This document shows positions 1 to 9,936 of a stretch of 64,000 nt of DNA, in pieces. The DNA is from Heyndrickxia camelliae. GTDB lineage: Bacteria > Bacillota > Bacilli > Bacillales > Bacillaceae_C. The DNA is taken from the NCBI RefSeq assembly GCF_002844575.1, contig NZ_PIQO01000014.1, positions 1-64,000 of the forward strand. The letters are read 5' to 3'. The notes under the pieces are model-generated. The model made no database searches and was not told where the DNA came from. It saw only the letters and a program-made list of their open reading frames with translations. The number at the start of each line of letters is the position of its first letter. The stretch's first letter is position 1. The translations under genes were made by a program, and so were the position numbers.

Positions 1-94
1 TTGACGTTTCGTTCTGTTCAGTTTTCAAAGATCAACGCAACTATCTTTCAGAAGCGACTTAAACATCTTATCATTTTGCCTGATAATTTGTCAA
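1..94 (-). promoter_or_regulatory. Probable rRNA operon leader and promoter (leftward)
   Basis: Read leftward, positions 40-1 contain CTTTGAAAACTGAACAGAAC followed by GAAACGTCAA, the kind of sequence found in Bacillus rRNA leaders and 16S-23S spacers. A TTGACA box lies at 94-89 on the minus strand, with an AT-rich GATAAG about 16 bases further on. This suggests a 16S gene just left of the window. The rRNA itself is not visible, so the call rests on leader similarity. I see nothing definite at 95-296. Confidence 0.45.
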
Positions 95-296
95 CTCTTT
101 TTTTAAAAAGAATTTTCTTAAGTTTAACTTTTGATAACATTGAACTCTATCGGACGAATAATAATATAACATGATTCGCATATCATTGCAATATAAATTT
201 TAATAAATTTATTAAGTCTTTTCTTATGAAACATACTTTGTCCCATATATAAATATATTAACAAAAAGCATTCATAAATGAAAGGTGTAATTTAAT

Positions 297-464
297 ATGG
301 TTGGAAATTTTGCACTTGTTTTATCCATGATCATGACATTTTTTCTTTTTTATTATGTAGTTATGGAAATGAAGCGAGAAAAATCGCCTGTTCTTTCACT
401 CCATATTTTATTAGTAGTAGTTATGGCATTTGTTTTCTCCGGTTTAGCTTATATATTTATTTAA
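297..464 (+). CDS. Small two-helix membrane protein
   Basis: A 55-residue protein that I do not recognise. It has two hydrophobic helices (about residues 3-22 and 35-55) separated by a charged loop, EMKREKS, which suggests a small helical-hairpin membrane protein. The start ATG at 297 follows AAAGGTG at a normal distance. Its stop overlaps by four bases the stop of the convergent DMT transporter gene. No function can be given. Confidence 0.6.
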   Translation: MVGNFALVLSMIMTFFLFYYVVMEMKREKSPVLSLHILLVVVMAFVFSGLAYIFI

Positions 465-1354
465 TGGTTAACTTTTCTTTTTGGGGATTTACCGTCTAAG
501 ACAAAAAATACTACACTTACTATAATGATAATCCCTCCAATTACTTGTGTTATGACAATCTTTTCATTAAATATATAGTAAGCTAATATCGCGGCTCCAA
601 TAGGTTCGAAAAGTATTGCCATTGAAATGGTGGCTGTACTAATCCATTTTATACACCAATTAAAAATTGTATGCCCCAATAAGGTCGGAAAAATAGCTAA
701 TAGAATAAAGTAAATCCAGTCTTGAGTATGTAGATGGTAAAAAGGCTCCTTTTTCATTAAAATGTATAGAAATAGTACTATAGAACTAATCGCATAAACG
801 ATAAACGTATATGTCATTAGCGAAAGCCTTTTTCGGATATTTTGACCAATCAACAAATAGCCCGTAACAAGTGCGCATGCTGCAAGTGCAATAAAATCAC
901 CTAGCAGAGCCTTTCCATTTATCGCAAAATCTCCCCAACTAATAATAAAACTTCCTATTACAGCAATAACCCCGCTAAGAATAGCCTTGGCAGAGAAAGA
1001 CTCCTTAAAAATCAGGAAAGCACCAATAAATGCAAAAAGCGGCTGCAAAGTAACCAGGACGGTTGAGCTTGCGACAGATGTAAGATTTAATGATTCAAAC
1101 CACAAGATAAAATGAAATGCTAAAAAAATCCCTGCAATAATGGACTTGACCCAATCTCCCAACGTAATAGCCCTTACTTCCCTTACGTTTTTCACCAAAA
1201 AAAACGGCAGCATCATTACTACAGTAAAAAATAAACGGTAGAATGCTATTACACCAGAATCAGCAGATGATAATTTTACTAGAATTGCAGATGTGGAAAC
1301 AGCAATTACCCCTACTATCAATGCAAAGTACGGATTTACTTTCGGAGTTTTCAT
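461..1354 (-). CDS. EamA/DMT-family metabolite transporter
   Basis: A 297-residue integral membrane protein with about ten hydrophobic helices in two similar halves, the arrangement of EamA (DUF6) drug/metabolite transporters. Typical signatures are visible: SVASSTVLVTLQPLFAFIGA near residues 93-112 and a second-half segment ending near EPIGAAILAYYIF at about 250. Members export or import small metabolites across the plasma membrane, and the substrate cannot be deduced. The start is supported by AGAAGGAG upstream. The gene stands alone, convergent with the small membrane protein. Confidence 0.85.
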   Translation of the reverse strand: MKTPKVNPYFALIVGVIAVSTSAILVKLSSADSGVIAFYRLFFTVVMMLPFFLVKNVREVRAITLGDWVKSIIAGIFLAFHFILWFESLNLTSVASSTVLVTLQPLFAFIGAFLIFKESFSAKAILSGVIAVIGSFIISWGDFAINGKALLGDFIALAACALVTGYLLIGQNIRKRLSLMTYTFIVYAISSIVLFLYILMKKEPFYHLHTQDWIYFILLAIFPTLLGHTIFNWCIKWISTATISMAILFEPIGAAILAYYIFNEKIVITQVIGGIIIIVSVVFFVLDGKSPKRKVNH

Positions 1355-1471
1355 ACAATTCTCCTTCTATCTATTACAATATTGTATATGAAATGACATA
1401 CATCATTGTAACCCTTTTCTATATAATTACCAACCAATAATTTTACTTCCTTTATTCAAACAATTCTAGAA

Positions 1472-1648
1472 TTGAAAAGAAAACCACTTGAGTTGACGAC
1501 TAGCCTTGTAATTTCGATTGTAGTTCTCTTACAATCATTCCCATTTAAATCTACCTATACATTTCCTGATTATCATGATATCCCGATAAGTATGGATCCG
1601 CTACGACTAGCTGCACAAATTGTTTTAGATAGAATCAGAGATTTATAA
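1472..1648 (+). pseudogene. Possible degraded coding fragment
   Basis: The 468 bases between the DMT gene and bdbC carry no convincing gene. One 58-codon open stretch starting at TTG ends in a protein-like C-terminus, YHDIPISMDPLRLAAQIVLD followed by RIRDL, that reads like the tail of a larger enzyme. There is no ribosome binding site and nothing recognisable upstream. It may be the remnant of a lost gene or chance. Confidence 0.25.
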
Positions 1649-1782
1649 GAGAAAGGTAATTTAAATAAAGTAAATGGCCTTGGTTGGATATCAAATATCG
1701 GTTTCGGAAATCTATAATGAAATATCAGACATGAATGAAGTTTTGAGTACAGATATCGGTGGTTGCAAGATTATATGTAAAA

Positions 1783-1821
1783 AAAAAGCGAAGCCGCACA
1801 AAACATAGGCTTCGCTTTTTT
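1783..1821. terminator. Bidirectional terminator after bdbC
   Basis: An A-rich stretch, the arm AAGCGAAGCC and its partner GGCTTCGCTT around a short loop, then a T run. It works in either direction and lies just past the bdbC stop. Confidence 0.8.
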
Positions 1822-1823
1822 AG

Positions 1824-2225
1824 CTATTTAGAATTTTTGATTTTAAACATTGCTATAGTAATTAATGTAAAGGCTATGAAGGCCAGCAGCGGTATTGTAA
1901 TGAAACCAAGCCAGTTTATATACTGTCCGGAACAAGGAACTCCGCTGGAACAAACCTGAACTTCTTTCATGAACGGTACTTTTTGTATACTGTAGTGGTA
2001 TATAGATACTATCATTCCAATTATGGATAAAGGAAGGACATATTTATATATTTTATTATCATGATGAAAAACTGCAACTCCTAATATAATTACCAAAGGA
2101 TACATTAGAATTCGTTGGTACCAACACAGCGTACAGGGAATAAACTTCATTATCTCGCTGAAGTACAAGCTTCCTAACATTGCAACTATAGCTGTCACCC
2201 ACGCGAAACCAAGAGCTTTATTCAT
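1824..2225 (-). CDS. bdbC: Disulfide bond formation protein BdbC (DsbB family)
   Basis: A 133-residue membrane protein that reoxidises its extracytoplasmic partner thiol oxidase and passes electrons to menaquinone. It has four hydrophobic helices, the quinone-proximal pair CTLC at residues 31-34, and a second cysteine pair at 92 and 98 in VCSSGVPCSG, as in DsbB/BdbC. I chose the ATG at 2225, preceded by GGGGAAATAAA, over an upstream start inside bdbD. Only one base separates it from the bdbD stop, so the two are co-transcribed and probably translationally coupled. Confidence 0.9.
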   Translation of the reverse strand: MNKALGFAWVTAIVAMLGSLYFSEIMKFIPCTLCWYQRILMYPLVIILGVAVFHHDNKIYKYVLPLSIIGMIVSIYHYSIQKVPFMKEVQVCSSGVPCSGQYINWLGFITIPLLAFIAFTLITIAMFKIKNSK

Positions 2226-2226
2226 T

Positions 2227-2925
2227 TTATTTCCCCTTTGTTGCATCATTTATCATGTTCATAAGATCCTCGTATGTTTTCCCTGTAAATTGTTTACCGT
2301 TAATAAAAAACGTTGGAGTAGAATTTACTTTGAGTTTGTCCACATAGGATTTATCTTTAGCTAACGCATCTTTATAACGTTTTTCCGCAAGAGCCTTTTC
2401 TACCTTTTGTACGTCTTTATCACTAACAATTTCTTTTAAAGTATCTTGTAAAAAAGAATCTGTATATAAGTCGATACGCTCATATTTTTCATCTTCCGGC
2501 TGCTTTTTATATAGCAAATCGTGGAATTTCCAAAAAGCATCATTTCCTAGCTCGCCGTATACTGCCTCTGAAAACAATGCAGCTCGTTTAGAATCCGTAT
2601 TAATAAATGGATAATTCATAAAGTAGAACTTTACTTTTCCTGAATCAACCAGACTTTTTATCGTTGCAGGATATACATTTTCTGTAAAATTCTTGCACAC
2701 AGGGCATTTATAATCGCCAAATTCCACAATTTTAACTGGGGCACTGCTGCTACCTAAATATGGCTGATTTTTATAGTCAAAATCAAAGTCTGTACTATTT
2801 TTACCCGATAGCTTACTTAATAAGACCAATCCAACAATACAAATCACCACAAGTCCTACTACCCAATAAAAGAAGGTTCTCGATGAATTGTTTGCCTTTT
2901 TTAAATTACTCATTTGTTTTGCCAT
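2227..2925 (-). CDS. bdbD: Membrane-anchored thiol-disulfide oxidoreductase BdbD
   Basis: A 232-residue DsbA-like oxidase that introduces disulfides into exported proteins. An N-terminal membrane anchor (about residues 18-37) is followed by a thioredoxin fold with active site CPVC at 74-77 (FGDYKCPVCKNF) and the cis-proline loop STPTFFING near 203-211. Upstream is AGGTGAAATA and the ATG at 2925. It is the first gene of a two-gene operon with bdbC; the pair supports cytochrome maturation and competence proteins in relatives. Confidence 0.92.
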   Translation of the reverse strand: MAKQMSNLKKANNSSRTFFYWVVGLVVICIVGLVLLSKLSGKNSTDFDFDYKNQPYLGSSSAPVKIVEFGDYKCPVCKNFTENVYPATIKSLVDSGKVKFYFMNYPFINTDSKRAALFSEAVYGELGNDAFWKFHDLLYKKQPEDEKYERIDLYTDSFLQDTLKEIVSDKDVQKVEKALAEKRYKDALAKDKSYVDKLKVNSTPTFFINGKQFTGKTYEDLMNMINDATKGK

Positions 2926-3178
2926 TATTTCACCTCAATAATCCATTTCTATTTCAGGTTGCCTTTTATAGAATTATAAAACTTAACAATTAAACTCTTC
3001 TAACAAATCATACTATACTTCTATGACAATTGTATAATTCCCTTTGTATTTTCGTAAAATTGCCATATCCTTCAATCCGATTAGTAACTTTATGTAAGTA
3101 ACTGTATAATAATAAGTGAATTGAGTCAAGTAATAACATAATTAAATGGGACCACTCATTGTGATCCCATTCCAAGTG

Positions 3179-3574
3179 CTATTTATCCAGTTTTACAGAA
3201 ATAGCCGGTGAAGAATATACTTTCAAACATCCTTCTAAATCGGATTCTTTTAAAAATCCTAAATGAATAGCAGATTTAATTTTTTCCTCATCTGGCCGTT
3301 TTACTATTTGTATTAAATCATGTAATTTTAAATCTTCCAATCTTTGAACTGTCTGCGTTTCATCATACTTTTCTGTTTTTCGAATAAGCCTTTGTAATTT
3401 ATAGTCCCCGATTTTAACTTGTCCTTTTGTATTGAGCCCTACCTGTTGATCAAAAAAATGATGGAAAGCCTTTTTATATTCTTCCATTTTACTTTCAATT
3501 TCTTTTTTTTGTTGGCTCCATTCAAAATATTGCGTTACCATTTCTTCTGTAACAAGATCCACCTGTTTTCTCAT
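3179..3574 (-). CDS. Conserved hypothetical protein, coiled-coil N-terminus
   Basis: A 131-residue soluble protein that I do not recognise. Residues 8-45 are rich in charged residues and likely form a helical or coiled-coil segment (EWSQQKKEIESKMEEYKKAF); the rest is mixed alpha/beta with several Lys/Asp clusters. The ribosome binding site GGGGGAAAAGGC precedes ATG. It stands alone, with 253 bases of mostly AT-rich spacer towards bdbD. There is no signal peptide, so it is probably cytoplasmic. Confidence 0.7.
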   Translation of the reverse strand: MRKQVDLVTEEMVTQYFEWSQQKKEIESKMEEYKKAFHHFFDQQVGLNTKGQVKIGDYKLQRLIRKTEKYDETQTVQRLEDLKLHDLIQIVKRPDEEKIKSAIHLGFLKESDLEGCLKVYSSPAISVKLDK

Positions 3575-3629
3575 GCCTTTTCCCCCATATTTACTAGATA
3601 GTTCATCATATGGTAATAAAGCAATAAAT

Positions 3630-3917
3630 ATGACAAGGGGAATTGTTATTGGTCCACCTGCAGAACCCTTAATGCGAGATGATTTAAATATTTATGTTGG
3701 AAACATTCCTTGTCAAAGCTTAATGGTTGGGCAATCCTATTATTGCTTATTTAGCTTAATCTATAAGAGATCATTGGTAAATTTACCAAGCGAAGTCAAT
3801 TGTGATGGCAACATCCATTCAATGGTAACTGCGCATTACGGAACCTTATTCAGCGAAGATACTAGTTCTCACCAATCACACAAAAAAACGACATTCCCTC
3901 GAAAATACGAGAAATAA
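3630..3917 (+). CDS. Doubtful hypothetical ORF
   Basis: An open frame of 95 codons from the ATG at 3630 whose product (MTRGIVIGPPAEPLMRDDLN...) resembles no family I know. Its first half looks protein-like with Gly/Pro turns. There is no good ribosome binding site, and its last 11 codons overlap the stem of the tRNA-Ala terminator. It may be a real small gene or a relic. Confidence 0.4.
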   Translation: MTRGIVIGPPAEPLMRDDLNIYVGNIPCQSLMVGQSYYCLFSLIYKRSLVNLPSEVNCDGNIHSMVTAHYGTLFSEDTSSHQSHKKTTFPRKYEK

Positions 3918-3925
3918 TGTCGTTT
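3884..3925 (-). terminator. Terminator of tRNA-Ala
   Basis: On the minus strand, AAACGACATT pairs with AATGTCGTTT, with an inner CTCG/CGAG extension, and is followed by a run of seven T. It ends the transcript of the tRNA gene. Confidence 0.8.
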
Positions 3926-3935
3926 AGAATATCGA

Positions 3936-4008
<73 letters not shown>

Positions 4009-4121
4009 TTCACTATATTTAAAATTATAGTAGCTTTTGCAAAAACTTCAAGTGTATTTTTTCAAAATAGTTATACACTAAATCAAATGAGGAAATAATG
4101 GAAATTTGAGGAGCTGATAAA

Positions 4122-5114
4122 ATGCTTCAGAACGTATATTTCCGCATTCTTCGCTGGCCAATTATTATAAAACTGCTGCTGCTTATTTTCGGATTAATTA
4201 TTTCATTCGGTATTGCCATACATTATGTAGAGCCTAAACAGTTTCCAACGATTTTTACCGGGATATGGTGGGCAGTAATTACTACTGCCACGGTTGGATA
4301 TGGGGATGTATACCCCATAACCGTTAAGGGGAGAATTTTAGGCATTTTCCTTGTCCTAACCGGGGCAGGAGTGGTTTCAGCATATTTCGCCTCTATTGCA
4401 GCTTCTACAATTCGGATTCAAAATGCGGCGGTGAAAGGAACAAAAATGTTTACAGGACGAAATCATATTATTGTAGTCGGATGGAATGGACGTTCTAAAA
4501 ATGTCATTGACCAATGGCTGGATCTAGATAAGAATCAGGCTATTGTGCTAATAGATGATACACTAGATCGAAATCCATACCCTACTCATCAGGTACATTT
4601 TGTAAAAGGGAAAGCATCAGTCGATGAAACCCTTTATAGAGCGGGGTTAAAAAGTGCAAAGTATATATTAATAACGGCAGATCAAAATGAAAATGAATCA
4701 CATGCAGATATGGGATCTATTTTGATACTACTCGCTGTAAAGGGGTTCCATCCTGATATCTATTGTGTAGTAGAAATTTTAATGAATGAAAATGTAATTA
4801 ATGCAAAGCGCGCTGGTGCTGACGAAGTGATACAAACGAATGCGCAATCGAGTTATATTATGATAAATTCATTATTATCCCATGGTATGTCAGATACCAT
4901 TTTAATGATGCTAGATCATATAAAAGGCAATCATCTAAAGTATATTCCGATGACAGAGAGATGGAATGGGAAATATTTCGAGGAAATCAGCACATATCTA
5001 AAAGAAGAAAGAAAGTTACTAATTGGGCTAAAAAGAGGGGATCAAACCATCATTAACCCCCCAAGCCATTTTCAAATCCTTACTTCTGATCAATTACTTG
5101 TTATAGCAAATTAA
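4122..5114 (+). CDS. yugO: Two-helix potassium channel with RCK domain (YugO type)
   Basis: A 330-residue K+ channel subunit. Two transmembrane helices (about 14-33 and 70-90) flank the pore helix and the selectivity filter TVGYGD at 57-62. A cytoplasmic TrkA-N/RCK Rossmann domain starts at about 114 (IIVVGWNGRS) and a C-terminal regulatory part follows. In B. subtilis YugO is the channel behind potassium signalling in biofilms. The order yugO-yugN-pgi is the same here, which supports the name. The usual small partner mstX is not seen upstream. It is convergent with yugN, three bases apart. Confidence 0.85.
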   Translation: MLQNVYFRILRWPIIIKLLLLIFGLIISFGIAIHYVEPKQFPTIFTGIWWAVITTATVGYGDVYPITVKGRILGIFLVLTGAGVVSAYFASIAASTIRIQNAAVKGTKMFTGRNHIIVVGWNGRSKNVIDQWLDLDKNQAIVLIDDTLDRNPYPTHQVHFVKGKASVDETLYRAGLKSAKYILITADQNENESHADMGSILILLAVKGFHPDIYCVVEILMNENVINAKRAGADEVIQTNAQSSYIMINSLLSHGMSDTILMMLDHIKGNHLKYIPMTERWNGKYFEEISTYLKEERKLLIGLKRGDQTIINPPSHFQILTSDQLLVIAN

Positions 5115-5117
5115 ATT

Positions 5118-5522
5118 TTATAGTAAAATTTGCTCTAATTCTCGAACAAGTTCTTTTCCAAAGTCTACATATTTTTTAGGGATATCTGCATCCTCGTCCT
5201 TCGGTTCGGCAAATTGATCGAAGGATGCAGATACATTTCCTATCCCTGCAAAATCATCCAGATCATTTTGGTATACATGCGTTAAGATAAAAGGTGTTCC
5301 CAACTCCACTATCGTTCCATCGGTATCCAGTGCACCCTCTATAGAACTAAAAGGCAATCGTAAAAAGTGATACCCATCATCATCAGCCATTTTAAAATCA
5401 AAAAATCCATGATCATAATCCCATCCACCGCCAATCGAATAGCCGATTGGTTTTAGCATCTGTTCTAATTTATATAATTCAAAATGTTCCCCTTCAATTT
5501 GTGATGGAATTTTATACATAAA
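5118..5522 (-). CDS. yugN: YugN-family protein
   Basis: A 134-residue soluble protein of the YugN-like family, of unknown function. Recognisable features are the start MYKIPSQIEGEHFELYKLEQ, the Gly/Asp-rich GGGWDYDHGFFDFK and the C-terminal YVDFGKELVRELEQ. I chose the inner ATG because AAAGGAGTGG lies at the right distance. It sits between the K+ channel and pgi as in B. subtilis. Confidence 0.85.
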   Translation of the reverse strand, partial: FMYKIPSQIEGEHFELYKLEQMLKPIGYSIGGGWDYDHGFFDFKMADDDGYHFLRLPFSSIEGALDTDGTIVELGTPFILTHVYQNDLDDFAGIGNVSASFDQFAEPKDEDADIPKKYVDFGKELVRELEQILL

Positions 5523-5598
5523 GAAGCCACTCCTTTGTTTTTTATAGTTTTCCAAAGGAGTGGCTTAATATTCTTTATTTAGAGTAACTTGATTAACT

Positions 5599-6948
5599 CT
5601 ACTTTAATCTCTTTTCTAACTCTTTTTTCTTCTCTTCGAAACCTGGTTTGCCGAGTAAAGCAAACATATTTACCTTATATGCCTCCACTCCAGGCTGGTC
5701 GAATGGATTAACGCCTAATAAATACCCGCTAATCGCACAAGCTTTTTCAAAGAAATATACTAAATATCCAAATGTGTATTCATCCATTTGAGGGATTTCT
5801 ACCACTAAGTTTGGAACTCCGCCATCTGTATGAGCTAAAAGAGTGCCTTCAAATGCTTTATTATTTACAAAGTCTACTGTTTGCCCTGCAAGATAATTTA
5901 GTCCGTCAAGATTATTCTGTTCTTTGTCAATCTTAAGTTCATGACGTGGTTTAGATACCTTAATCACTGTTTCAAATAAATCACGACGTCCCTCTTGAAT
6001 ATACTGACCTAATGAATGAAGATCAGTTGAGAAATTAGCAGAAGATGGGAAGATACCTTTTTGATCTTTACCTTCACTTTCTCCAAAGAGTTGTTTCCAC
6101 CACTCAGAGAAATATTGTAATCCTGGCTCATAGTTAATGAGCATTTCAATTGTTTTTCCTTTATTGTAAAGGATATTCCTTACTGCAGCGTATTGATATG
6201 CAAGATTATTTTCAAGCCCCTCCGCTCCAAAATCATTTCTTGCTTGTGCTGCTCCTTTCATCATGTCTTCTATGTTAGCACCACTTACTGCAATAGGAAG
6301 TAAACCGACTGCCGTTAATACAGAGTATCTGCCACCAACATCATCTGGAATCACAAAGGATTCATATCCTTCTTCATTCGCTAGTGTTTTTAACGCTCCC
6401 CTAGCCTTGTCTGTGGTTGCATAAATACGTTTTCTGGCTTCTTCTTCTCCATATTTTTCTTGCAGTAATTTTTTGAAAATCCTAAATGCAATAGCTGGCT
6501 CTGTAGTAGTTCCTGATTTAGAAATCACATTGATAGAGAAGTTTTTATCCTGTAAAAGGTCCATGACGTCTGTCATGTAGGTAGAACTAATATTGTTTCC
6601 TAAAAAGATAATTTGCGGTGTCTTCCGTTTTTCTTTTGAAAGAACATTATAGAAGCTGTGATTAAGCATTTCTATCGCTGCTCTTGCGCCTAAATAAGAA
6701 CCGCCAATCCCAATAACAAGCAATACATCCGAGTCATTCTGAATTTTCTCAGCAGCCTTTTGAATACGGTTAAATTCCTCTTTGTCATAGTTTACCGGTA
6801 AGTCAATCCATCCCAAAAAGTCATTACCTGCTCCTGATTTATCATGCAAAGTACGATGAGCTGTCTTTACTGCATCTTTCAGATATGTAATTTCATGTTC
6901 TCCAAAAAAAGTTAATGCCTTTGAATAATCAAAACGAATATGCGACAT
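5599..6948 (-). CDS. pgi: Glucose-6-phosphate isomerase
   Basis: A 449-residue cytosolic enzyme interconverting glucose-6-phosphate and fructose-6-phosphate. Full length for the Bacillus form. Visible signatures include [13 protein letters not shown] near residues 78-90, [13 protein letters not shown] at about 140 for the phosphate site, and the C-terminal [27 protein letters not shown] precedes the ATG. Probably monocistronic. Confidence 0.97.
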   Translation of the reverse strand: MSHIRFDYSKALTFFGEHEITYLKDAVKTAHRTLHDKSGAGNDFLGWIDLPVNYDKEEFNRIQKAAEKIQNDSDVLLVIGIGGSYLGARAAIEMLNHSFYNVLSKEKRKTPQIIFLGNNISSTYMTDVMDLLQDKNFSINVISKSGTTTEPAIAFRIFKKLLQEKYGEEEARKRIYATTDKARGALKTLANEEGYESFVIPDDVGGRYSVLTAVGLLPIAVSGANIEDMMKGAAQARNDFGAEGLENNLAYQYAAVRNILYNKGKTIEMLINYEPGLQYFSEWWKQLFGESEGKDQKGIFPSSANFSTDLHSLGQYIQEGRRDLFETVIKVSKPRHELKIDKEQNNLDGLNYLAGQTVDFVNNKAFEGTLLAHTDGGVPNLVVEIPQMDEYTFGYLVYFFEKACAISGYLLGVNPFDQPGVEAYKVNMFALLGKPGFEEKKKELEKRLK

Positions 6949-7116
6949 ATTCTATTCCTCCTTTTGAGCTCTTACTGTTTCACTTTATCGAAAGAAAGTC
7001 TATTTTTCAAGAATGGTACATCAAATAATCTTACTTAACCCCATCATTAGTATGAATAATTTTTTAGAAAGTAATGCAATCTATAAACGAATCATCATAA
7101 AAAGGAGGAAAAAAGG

Positions 7117-7344
7117 ATGAGTGCCATTCAAAGAATCGCATTAGTATTTACCATTATTGGCGCTATTAACTGGGGTCTCATCGGATTTTTTCAATTTGAT
7201 TTAGTAGCAGCAATATTTGGGCATGCAAGTGCATTAACAAGAATTATATATGGAATTGTTGGAATCGCTGGTCTTATCAACCTTGGATTACTATTTAAAC
7301 CTAATCCAGAACTTGAACGCTCAGAGGCGAGGACAACTCGTTAA
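7117..7344 (+). CDS. yuzA: DUF378 membrane protein (YuzA family)
   Basis: A 75-residue protein of the DUF378 family with two membrane helices. The typical N-terminal motif IGAINWGLIGFFQFDLVAAI is present (about residues 14-33), and a second helix follows (43-61). It is found near pgi in related bacilli. Function unknown. AAAGGAGGAAAAAAGG precedes the ATG. Confidence 0.85.
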   Translation: MSAIQRIALVFTIIGAINWGLIGFFQFDLVAAIFGHASALTRIIYGIVGIAGLINLGLLFKPNPELERSEARTTR

Positions 7345-7347
7345 CAA

Positions 7348-7385
7348 AAGAAAAGCAACTCTCATTGAACGAGAGTTGCTTTTCT
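7348..7385. terminator. Bidirectional terminator between yuzA and glutamate dehydrogenase
   Basis: AAAAGCAACTCTC pairs with GAGAGTTGCTTTTC around a short loop, serving two convergent genes. Confidence 0.85.
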
Positions 7386-7387
7386 TA

Positions 7388-8632
7388 TTAGACCCAACCT
7401 CTAAATTTAGAGGCTTCTGCAGCATTGCGCAATCCAACCATATAGGCTGCTAATCGCATATTAACATGGCGTGTTTCTGCAGTTTTATATACATTGTTAA
7501 AAGATGCTACCAGTTTGGTTCGAAGCTTATCATTTACTTCCTCTTCAGACCAATAGTATCCTTGATTATTTTGCACCCATTCAAAATAAGAAACAGTTAC
7601 ACCGCCAGCACTCGCAAGAACATCTGGTACTAATAATACACCGTTATCATTTAAGATTTTGGTTGCTTCCATCGTGGTAGGACCATTTGCGGCCTCTACG
7701 ATGATGGACGCTTTAATATTATGTGCATTATCTGCAGTAATTTGATTGGAGATAGCAGCGGGAACAAGAATATCACATTCCAGCTCTAAAAGCTCTTTAT
7801 TTGTTATCTTATTTTCAAATAGTGTTGTTACTGTACCAAAGCTATCACGACGATCGAGCAAATAATCGATATCTAAACCGTCAGGATCATGTAAAGCACC
7901 ATAAGCATCAGAAATCCCTATTACTTTTGCTCCGTAATCATGGAGGAATTTTGCCAAGTAGCTTCCTGCATTTCCGAACCCTTGAATTACAACCCTGGCC
8001 CCATTCAAATTGATTCCTTTCTTTTTAGCAGCTTCTTCAATACAAATGGTTACACCTTGAGCAGTTGCCTTTTCACGTCCTTCTGATCCGCCTAAAACTA
8101 TAGGTTTCCCAGTAATGAAACCAGGTGAGTCATTTTCACGTAAACGGCTGTATTCATCCATCATCCATGCCATTATTTGTGAGTTAGTATAGACATCTGG
8201 TGCAGGTATATCTTTTGTAGGACCAACAATTTGACTGATTGCGCGCACATACCCGCGGCTAAGACGTTCAATTTCATTCATGGACATGGTTCTTGGATCA
8301 CACACAATTCCACCTTTTCCCCCGCCATACGGTAGACCTACAATCCCGCATTTCAAAGTCATCCACATGGATAGAGCCTTCACTTCATCCTCATTCACTT
8401 CGGGATGAAAGCGCACTCCCCCTTTTGTAGGTCCAACAGCATCATTATGCTGAGAGCGGTAGCCTTGGAAAACTTTTACCGTACCATCGTCCATCCGTAT
8501 AGGAATTCTTACAGTCAAAACTCGTAATGGTTCTTTTAAAAGCTCATACATTTCATCATTAAAACCTAATTTTTCTAGTGCCTCTTTTATAATATCCTGC
8601 GTTGACGTAAATAAATTTAGATTCTCTTCCAT
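7388..8632 (-). CDS. rocG: NAD-specific glutamate dehydrogenase (RocG/GudB type)
   Basis: A 414-residue catabolic enzyme that oxidatively deaminates glutamate to 2-oxoglutarate and ammonia, the last step of arginine/ornithine breakdown. The catalytic lysine region PYGGGKGGIVCDPR and the glycine-rich NAD site VVIQGFGNAGSYLAKFL are present. I use the ATG at 8632 (AGAGGCG upstream), not the upstream frame that overlaps rocD. It lies directly downstream of rocD in one operon, which favours rocG over gudB, but sequence alone does not separate the two. No insertion is visible in the active-site region. Confidence 0.88.
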   Translation of the reverse strand: MEENLNLFTSTQDIIKEALEKLGFNDEMYELLKEPLRVLTVRIPIRMDDGTVKVFQGYRSQHNDAVGPTKGGVRFHPEVNEDEVKALSMWMTLKCGIVGLPYGGGKGGIVCDPRTMSMNEIERLSRGYVRAISQIVGPTKDIPAPDVYTNSQIMAWMMDEYSRLRENDSPGFITGKPIVLGGSEGREKATAQGVTICIEEAAKKKGINLNGARVVIQGFGNAGSYLAKFLHDYGAKVIGISDAYGALHDPDGLDIDYLLDRRDSFGTVTTLFENKITNKELLELECDILVPAAISNQITADNAHNIKASIIVEAANGPTTMEATKILNDNGVLLVPDVLASAGGVTVSYFEWVQNNQGYYWSEEEVNDKLRTKLVASFNNVYKTAETRHVNMRLAAYMVGLRNAAEASKFRGWV

Positions 8633-8682
8633 CGATTTCGCCTCTTTATTGTAAATAATCGTGTGACGCTTGAATTGTACCA

Positions 8683-9882
8683 TTAAGATAATACTTTTTT
8701 AATCCGTTCAATTGCCCAATCTAAATCTTCCTTAGAAATTACTAGCGGAGGGGCAAAACGGATTACATTTTCATGAGTTTCTTTACATAGTAACCCTTCT
8801 GCCTTAAGTAACTCACAATACTTTCGAGCTGGTTCATCTAGAACGACTCCAATAAATAACCCTTTGCCACGAACCTCTTTAATCATTGGATTCTCAATTT
8901 CTTTTAGACTTTGCATAAAATACTCTCCAAGCTCACGAGAACGTTCTGCAAGTTCCTCATCCAGTAAAACGTCCAAGGCTGCTATAGAAACTGCACATGC
9001 AAGCGGATTTCCACCAAATGTAGAGCCGTGAGAACCCGGATTGAATACTCCTAAAATGTCTTTATTAGCTACTACACATGAAATAGGAAAAACACCGCCT
9101 CCTAAGGCTTTCCCTAATATATACACATCCGGAGTAACTTCTTCCCAATCACAAGCAAATAGTTTTCCAGTGCGGCATAAACCTGATTGAATCTCATCCG
9201 CAATAAACAATACATTATTTTCTTTACATAACTCATATGCAGCTTTTAGAAAGCCCTCCGGTGGAATAACAATACCAGCTTCCCCTTGAATTGGTTCCAT
9301 TAAGAATGCAGCTGTATTTGGAGTAATCGCTTTTTTCAATGCTTCAATATCTCCATAAGGAATCAATTTGATGCCTGGCAGCATTGGTCCAAAGCCTCTC
9401 TTATATTCCTCATCAGAAGATAGCGAAACCGCTGTCATGGTACGACCATGAAAATTACCTTCACATCCAATGATTTCAGCCTGATCAGGAGCCACTCCCT
9501 TTACATCGTACGCCCATCTGCGTGCCGCTTTTACAGCCGTTTCCACCGCTTCAGCTCCTGTATTCATAGGCAATACCATATCCTTGTTTGTTAGTTTAGA
9601 TACTTTTTCATACCAAGGCCCAAGCTGATCACTGTGAAACGCACGGGAGGTTAAGGTTACGCGATCGGCTTGTTTTTTTAATGCAGCAATAATCTTTGGA
9701 TGGCGATGTCCTTGATTAACTGCAGAATATGCACTTAACATATCCATATACCTATTACCCTCTGGGTCCTTGACCCAAACACCTTCTGCCTCCGAAATAA
9801 CGACTGGCAGCGGATGATAATTATGTGCACCATAGTTTTCAGTTTGTTCGATTAGTTGTTGTGATTTTGTTAATGTCTCCAA
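8683..9882 (-). CDS. rocD: Ornithine aminotransferase
   Basis: A 399-residue PLP enzyme that moves the delta-amino group of ornithine to 2-oxoglutarate, giving glutamate semialdehyde. The class III aminotransferase signature [20 protein letters not shown] leads to the PLP lysine in [10 protein letters not shown]. The length equals that of Bacillus RocD. The start is TTG after AGGGGGATAAGAAA. It heads the rocD-rocG operon and is divergent from a RocR-like regulator. The product would normally pass to RocA, whose gene survives here only as a fossil upstream. Confidence 0.93.
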   Translation of the reverse strand: METLTKSQQLIEQTENYGAHNYHPLPVVISEAEGVWVKDPEGNRYMDMLSAYSAVNQGHRHPKIIAALKKQADRVTLTSRAFHSDQLGPWYEKVSKLTNKDMVLPMNTGAEAVETAVKAARRWAYDVKGVAPDQAEIIGCEGNFHGRTMTAVSLSSDEEYKRGFGPMLPGIKLIPYGDIEALKKAITPNTAAFLMEPIQGEAGIVIPPEGFLKAAYELCKENNVLFIADEIQSGLCRTGKLFACDWEEVTPDVYILGKALGGGVFPISCVVANKDILGVFNPGSHGSTFGGNPLACAVSIAALDVLLDEELAERSRELGEYFMQSLKEIENPMIKEVRGKGLFIGVVLDEPARKYCELLKAEGLLCKETHENVIRFAPPLVISKEDLDWAIERIKKVLS

Positions 9883-9936
9883 TTTCTTATCCCCCTATCG
9901 TTATATAACAAAGCCTTCTCCTAAATAGATAGACTC